Below are positions 60,199 to 64,000 of a DNA stretch of 64,000 nt, one piece after another (the first letter of the stretch is position 1; every line of letters starts with the position of its first letter). Source of the DNA: Pseudonocardia phyllosphaerae. Lineage in GTDB: Bacteria > Actinomycetota > Actinomycetes > Mycobacteriales > Pseudonocardiaceae. The translations under genes were made by a program, and so were the position numbers. Under the pieces are notes generated by a model. The model saw only the letters and a list, made by a program, of their open reading frames with translations, searched no databases and was not told the origin of the DNA. The stretch lies in NCBI RefSeq assembly GCF_046546475.1, contig NZ_JBKGXS010000005.1:124001-188000 (forward strand). Reading direction: 5' to 3'.

Positions 60199-61025
60199 CC
60201 GTCGCCGCCCCGGAGGTCCGCAGCCTCCCCGTCCCGCCGCGGCCCCGCCGGCCGCGCACCACCGCCGTGATCGCCGTCGCCGCCGTCGTGCTGGTCGCCG
60301 TGCACGTCGTCGCCTGGCTGGTCACCGAGATGTCGTTCTCGACGCTGCTCGACGGCGTCGGCGGCATGGGCCGGTTCATCGCCGACGCCGTCCCGCCGGA
60401 CGTGTCCTGGGACGTGCTGGGCCCCAGCCTGAACGGCGCCCTGGTCACGTTCTCGATGGGCCTGATGGGCACGACGCTGTCGATCCCGTTCGCGCTGGCA
60501 CTGGCCCTGCTCGCCGCCCGCGGCACCGCGCCCGGCCCGGTCACCTACCAGGTCGCGCGCAACGTGCTGTCGTTCCTGCGCGCCGTCCCGGACGTCGTGT
60601 TCGCGCTGATCTTCGTGACCGCGGTCGGGCTCGGCCCGTTCCCCGGCGTGCTCGCGCTGGTCCTGCACAACGTCGGCGTCATGGGCAAGCTCTGGGCCGA
60701 GACCCTGGAGGACGCCGACCCGGGCCCGCCGACCGTGCTGCGCTCGGCCGGTGCCGGGAAGCTGCAGATCGCCACGCACGCCCTGCTGCCGTCGGTCGTC
60801 CCGCAGATGGTCGGGCTGCTGCTCTACCGGCTCGACGTCAACGTCCGTGCCTCGCTGGTGCTCGGCCTCGTCGGCGCCGGCGGTATCGGGTTCCTCATCA
60901 ACCAGTCCATCCAGCTGTTCCGGTTCGACGAGATGCTCACCCACATCCTCGTCGTGCTGGTGCTGATCGTCGTCGTCGACCGGCTGTCCGCCCTGGTCCG
61001 CCGCCGCCTCGGGAGTGCCTCGTGA
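60195..61025 (+). CDS. phnE: Phosphonate ABC transporter permease
   Basis: A 276-residue permease with an N-terminal helix and about five more, and the EAA-like loop LEDADPGPPTVLRSAGAGKLQ. GTG 60195 overlaps the ATPase stop (GTGA). Completes a PhnCDE importer, here with a single permease. Confidence 0.91.
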   Translation: MTVAAPEVRSLPVPPRPRRPRTTAVIAVAAVVLVAVHVVAWLVTEMSFSTLLDGVGGMGRFIADAVPPDVSWDVLGPSLNGALVTFSMGLMGTTLSIPFALALALLAARGTAPGPVTYQVARNVLSFLRAVPDVVFALIFVTAVGLGPFPGVLALVLHNVGVMGKLWAETLEDADPGPPTVLRSAGAGKLQIATHALLPSVVPQMVGLLLYRLDVNVRASLVLGLVGAGGIGFLINQSIQLFRFDEMLTHILVVLVLIVVVDRLSALVRRRLGSAS

Positions 61026-61711
61026 CCGATTCCGTGCCCACCATCCGCCTGGCCGTCCTGGACATCGCCGGGACCACCGTCGACGAGGGCGGTGCGGTGT
61101 ACCGCGTACTCGCCGCCGTTGCCACCGACGCCGGGCACCCGCCGGCCGATGCCGAGCTGCGCCGCTGGATGGGGGCCGACAAGCGGGCCGCGCTGGCCGC
61201 GCTGACCGGCACCGACGACGCCGAGCAGATCGAGCGGCTGCACGACGACTTCGTCGCTCGGCTGCACGAGGCCTACGCGGCGGCCCCGCCGGAGCCGCTG
61301 CCCGGGGTGCCCGCCGCGCTCGCGGCCCTGCGCGGCGCCGGGGCCTCGGTCGTGCTGACGACCGGGTTCGACCGCCAGGTCACCGGGCCGCTGCTCGCGG
61401 CGCTGCCGCGGGAGTTCACCGGCGAGCTCGACGGCGTGGTGTGCGCCGAGGAGGTCGGCGCCGGCCGGCCGGACCCGGCGATGATCCATCGCGCGATGGA
61501 GCTGACCGGGGTCACCGACCCGGCCGCGGTGCTCACCGCGGGCGACACCGTGCTCGACGTCGAGGCCGGGCGGAACGCGGGCGCCGCGCTCGTCGTCGGG
61601 GTGCTGTCCGGCGCCCAGACCCGCGACGAGCTCGGCGCGGCGTCCCCGACGCACGTCCTCGGAGGGGTCGCGGACCTGCCGGCGCTGCTGCAGGTCGCCC
61701 CGGCGGTCTGA
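61022..61711 (+). CDS. Phosphonatase-like HAD hydrolase (PhnX-like)
   Basis: A 229-residue HAD hydrolase. Catalytic loop LDIAGTTVDEGG with Asp14 nucleophile, and Lys54 in RWMGADKRAAL, matching the Schiff-base lysine position of phosphonoacetaldehyde hydrolase. Loop IV is AGDTVLDVEAG. It should cleave phosphonoacetaldehyde to acetaldehyde and phosphate. GTG 61022 overlaps the permease stop. Distant enough from PhnX that a related phosphonate is possible. Confidence 0.82.
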   Translation: MTDSVPTIRLAVLDIAGTTVDEGGAVYRVLAAVATDAGHPPADAELRRWMGADKRAALAALTGTDDAEQIERLHDDFVARLHEAYAAAPPEPLPGVPAALAALRGAGASVVLTTGFDRQVTGPLLAALPREFTGELDGVVCAEEVGAGRPDPAMIHRAMELTGVTDPAAVLTAGDTVLDVEAGRNAGAALVVGVLSGAQTRDELGAASPTHVLGGVADLPALLQVAPAV

Positions 61712-61772
61712 CCCGGAGAACACTCAAGCCCCCGAGAACCCCCGAGAACACGGAAGCCCCCCGAGAACGCGG

Positions 61773-61804
61773 AAGCGCCCGGCCCCGAACGGGGCCGGGC
61801 GCTT
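61773..61804. terminator. Bidirectional terminator, 14-bp perfect hairpin
   Basis: AAGCGCCCGGCCCC pairs perfectly with 61791-61804 around GAAC. It separates the phosphonate operon from the convergent small gene. Short CGAGAAC-nCGGAAGC repeats precede it. Confidence 0.85.
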
Positions 61805-61835
61805 CTGCGTGAGCGCGCGGGTCGGTGGGCGCGGG

Positions 61836-62087
61836 TCAGCGACGGGCGTGCGCGAGTGTTCCGGCGCGGCGCGCGGCGCTGCGGTGGTGCAGCACCACCA
61901 GCGGCCGGACGAGCAGCGCGGCGGCGGCCAGCAGCAGTGTGACCGCGGGCGGCGCGACGGAGACCGACACGATCGTCGCAGCGGCCAGCAGGATCATCAG
62001 GACGGCGGCGAGCGCCACGGTCCGGGTCTGCGCCGGGCGCGGTTCGGGTGCGGCTCGGAACACCGCGACCACCTCCTGATCGAGCAC
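61836..62087 (-). CDS. Small two-helix membrane protein
   Basis: An 83-residue protein with two hydrophobic segments (TVALAAVLMILLAAATIVSV and PAVTLLLAAAALLVRPLVVL) and arginine-rich ends. Family not recognised. It is expressed from its own promoter, divergent from the MEDS-STAS gene. Confidence 0.6.
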   Translation of the reverse strand: MLDQEVVAVFRAAPEPRPAQTRTVALAAVLMILLAAATIVSVSVAPPAVTLLLAAAALLVRPLVVLHHRSAARRAGTLAHARR

Positions 62088-62257
62088 GACCGAACAGACG
62101 AGTTCGGTCCGGCTAACTCTACGCCTCGGTGCGCCTCGTGCAAGTGGCCGATCGGTGGCGCGGGACGGTCGCGGTGGTGCTGCCGATCACATATCGTGGC
62201 CGGGCAGGTTCGACCGGCACGAGGAACGGCGCCACGAGGGCGCAGGAGGGGGTCGGG

Positions 62258-63217
62258 ATGACCGCGGCGACCCCCACCGGACCGGCGCTCCGCTCGGCGT
62301 TCGACCCGCCCGCCCAGCACGTGCTGACCGTGCCGGTCAGCGACGAGCAGCGATTCGAGACCACCGCGGAGTTCCTGGCCGGCGGCCTGGTCGCGGGGGA
62401 GCGGGTCACGTTCTTCGACGACGGCTCGGCCGACGACGTCCTGGGGCGCATGCACGACGACGGCGTCGACCTGCACGGGCCGCTGCGCTCCGGGCAGCTG
62501 CAGCTGGCCCCGCCGGAGTCGACCCGGCACGCCGTGACCATGCCGCTGGACGAGGTCCCCGGCCTGGTCACCGCCACCGTCGACGGCGCGCTGGCCGACG
62601 GCTGGTCCGGGCTGCGCTTCACCGGCGAGACCTGCCACGCGCTCACCAACTCCGCCGAGTACCTGCTCGAGCACGACCACGTCGTCGCGACGACGATCGA
62701 GGGCCGCCCCGCCCGCGTGCTCTGCGTCTACGACCGGCTCCGGTTCCCCGAGCGCGTCGTCGCCGACATGTGTGCGGCGCACACCGTGCAGATCGAGCCC
62801 GTCCCGCTCTACGACGACAGCCTGCTCCGCATCACCACCGACGGCCCGGCGCGGGTCCGGCTGGCCGGGGAGGTCGACCACGCCAACCGCCCGCAGGTCC
62901 GCCGGGTGCTCGGGAGGCTGATCGACCGGCTGCTGCGCGGCGACGAGGTCCCCGACGAGGAGGCCGAGGCCGGTGTGCTGGTCGCGGACCTGTCCGCGCT
63001 GCGGTTCTGCGACGTCGCCGCCGCGGTGAGCGTCGTGCACGCCGCCGCGGAGCTGCCGGTGACCCTGCGGCTGCGGCTCGACCACGTGCGGCCCGGCGTC
63101 GCGCGGCTGCTCGACCGGTGCGGTTCGGCGTTCGCGCCGCAGCTCGACGTGCGGGTCCGGGAGCGCAGCCCGCTGACCGGGGCGCAGGCCCGCGAGCTCG
63201 GGGCGGGCGCGGCGTGA
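62258..63217 (+). CDS. MEDS-STAS anti-sigma factor antagonist-like protein
   Basis: A 319-residue signalling protein. The N-terminal ~190 residues are a MEDS sensor (EFLAGGLVAGERVTFFDDGS, RFTGETCHAL, VLCVYDRLRFP). The C-terminal ~110 residues form a STAS-like domain (ARVRLAGEVDHANRPQVRRVL, LVADLSALRFCDVAAAVSV), with cysteine where a phosphoserine site often lies. An AGGAGG site precedes ATG 62258. Coupled by GTGA overlap to a partner kinase-like gene. Confidence 0.82.
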   Translation: MTAATPTGPALRSAFDPPAQHVLTVPVSDEQRFETTAEFLAGGLVAGERVTFFDDGSADDVLGRMHDDGVDLHGPLRSGQLQLAPPESTRHAVTMPLDEVPGLVTATVDGALADGWSGLRFTGETCHALTNSAEYLLEHDHVVATTIEGRPARVLCVYDRLRFPERVVADMCAAHTVQIEPVPLYDDSLLRITTDGPARVRLAGEVDHANRPQVRRVLGRLIDRLLRGDEVPDEEAEAGVLVADLSALRFCDVAAAVSVVHAAAELPVTLRLRLDHVRPGVARLLDRCGSAFAPQLDVRVRERSPLTGAQARELGAGAA

Positions 63218-64000
63218 GCACCACCGCCGGCGCACCGGGTGTCACCGGTCTCTGCCATGCCGTCTGCCGCTACGACGACGAGGCGGGCCTGCTCGACGAG
63301 CTGACCGCGCAGGCGTTGTCCGCGTTGCGTTCCGGGGGCGGGGTCGCGGTCGGGCTGCGCCCGGTGACCGAGGTGGCGCTGCGCAGGCGGATCGCCGCCG
63401 AGCTGGGGGCCGACGCCGTCGCCGGGCTGATCCGGCTGCCGCGCGACCCGGGGCCGGACGGGCCGTCCGGGCAGACCGATGCCGCGCTCGTCGCCCGCCG
63501 GCTGCGGGCGCACCTGGACTCCGCGGGCGGGCCGCTGACCGTGCTCACCGAACCCGACGGCGTCCTCGGTGACGCGGCCGGGGTCTACCGGTGCGAGGTC
63601 GAGGCGGCGGTGGACGTCGCACTGGCCCCGCTGCCGGTGCTGCTGGTGTGCTTCGTGCCCCGCGCCGCGCACGGGTCACCCGCCGAGCTCGCCGAGCGGG
63701 CGCACCCGGTGGAGCTCGTCGGCGGTGTCCTGCGGCGCCGGCCGGGGCACCCCGACCCCCGCGGGCTGCTCGGTGCCTGCCCGGCACCGGTTCCGGCCGC
63801 GCTCGGGCCGCCGGTCACCGACCTGCCGTTCGACGCCGTCCACCTCAGCGAGGTCCGCCGGGCCGTCACCGGCGCGCTGCACGGGCAGGGCTTCGGGCCG
63901 GCCCGCACCGAGGACGTCACTGTCGCGGTGAACGAGGTCGCGACGAACGCGGTGCACCACGGCTGCGGCCCGGCCCGGCTGATGGTGTGGACCCCCGGCG
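63214..64000 (+). CDS. MEDS plus HATPase anti-sigma-type kinase, cut off by the window edge
   Basis: Starts at GTG 63214 and runs off the right edge after about 262 residues. The N-terminus resembles a MEDS domain (CHAVCRYDDEAGLLDEL); an RsbW-like ATPase N-box VAVNEVATNAVHHG appears near residue 245. With the preceding MEDS-STAS protein it forms a likely partner-switching pair. The target sigma factor is not visible. Confidence 0.8.
   Translation, partial: MSTTAGAPGVTGLCHAVCRYDDEAGLLDELTAQALSALRSGGGVAVGLRPVTEVALRRRIAAELGADAVAGLIRLPRDPGPDGPSGQTDAALVARRLRAHLDSAGGPLTVLTEPDGVLGDAAGVYRCEVEAAVDVALAPLPVLLVCFVPRAAHGSPAELAERAHPVELVGGVLRRRPGHPDPRGLLGACPAPVPAALGPPVTDLPFDAVHLSEVRRAVTGALHGQGFGPARTEDVTVAVNEVATNAVHHGCGPARLMVWTPG

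Overview
The window is very GC-rich, with frequent GTG starts, 1-4 base stop/start overlaps (ATGA, GTGA, TGATG) and protein families typical of Actinobacteria (CsoR, Rv1733c-like, DUF4234, DUF2795, DUF3311 plus sodium:solute symporter, PucR, MEDS/STAS regulators). A member of the Pseudonocardiaceae, perhaps Pseudonocardia, is the best guess. It reads as ordinary chromosome: no rRNA, tRNA, CRISPR array, insertion sequence or phage gene was recognised.

Layout. 1-2,816: a folate-type gene pair (fused PabA/PabB cut by the left edge, and a class IV aminotransferase) and a FhuF-like iron-sulfur protein. 2,899-8,158: a cobalt-type nitrile hydratase operon (amidase, beta, alpha, accessory protein, all minus strand) with a good promoter and a 26-bp dyad, behind an unusual SRPBCC/substrate-binding fusion and an ArsR regulator. 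8,208-14,764: a LuxR regulator, an acyl-CoA synthetase, an MFS carrier, a LysR regulator and an AI-2E family protein. 15,010-21,657: MsrA, a repeat-dense zone around a DUF4234 gene, a CsoR-CopZ-CopA copper operon with its operator, an L,D-transpeptidase and two small actinobacterial proteins.

21,711-54,318 is a purine and ureide catabolic supercluster. 8-oxoguanine/guanine deaminase and xanthine dehydrogenase feed uricase, HIU hydrolase and OHCU decarboxylase; allantoinase and allantoicase follow. Glyoxylate carboligase, tartronate semialdehyde reductase, hydroxypyruvate isomerase and glycerate kinase take glyoxylate to glycerate phosphate, and a complete ureABCFGD urease takes urea to ammonia. 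Five transporters are interleaved (three NCS1-like, one sodium:solute symporter, one NCS2). Two carry extra C-terminal domains: an OHCU-decarboxylase-like domain on the NCS2 permease and a four-cysteine ribbon on one NCS1 permease. An IclR regulator probably controls the ureide genes through a repeated 15-bp palindrome (TTCCG-N5-CGGAA); a PucR regulator is divergent from the deaminase/xanthine dehydrogenase genes; GlnR-like boxes precede the third NCS1 gene and urease.

55,244-61,711 is a phosphonate uptake and degradation cluster (dehydrogenase, GntR, FAD oxidase, ABC importer, phosphonatase-like hydrolase) with two matching 16-bp operators. The right end holds a MEDS-STAS/MEDS-ATPase signalling pair, the second gene cut by the edge.

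The most unusual non-coding structure is a dispersed family of 66-bp palindromes (30-bp arm, 6-base loop, 30-bp arm), seven copies in two stem/loop subtypes plus a variant, placed after the 3' ends of genes and flanking a DUF4234 and a DUF559 gene. Separately, four unrelated enzymes or regulators carry in-frame low-complexity or minisatellite insertions.
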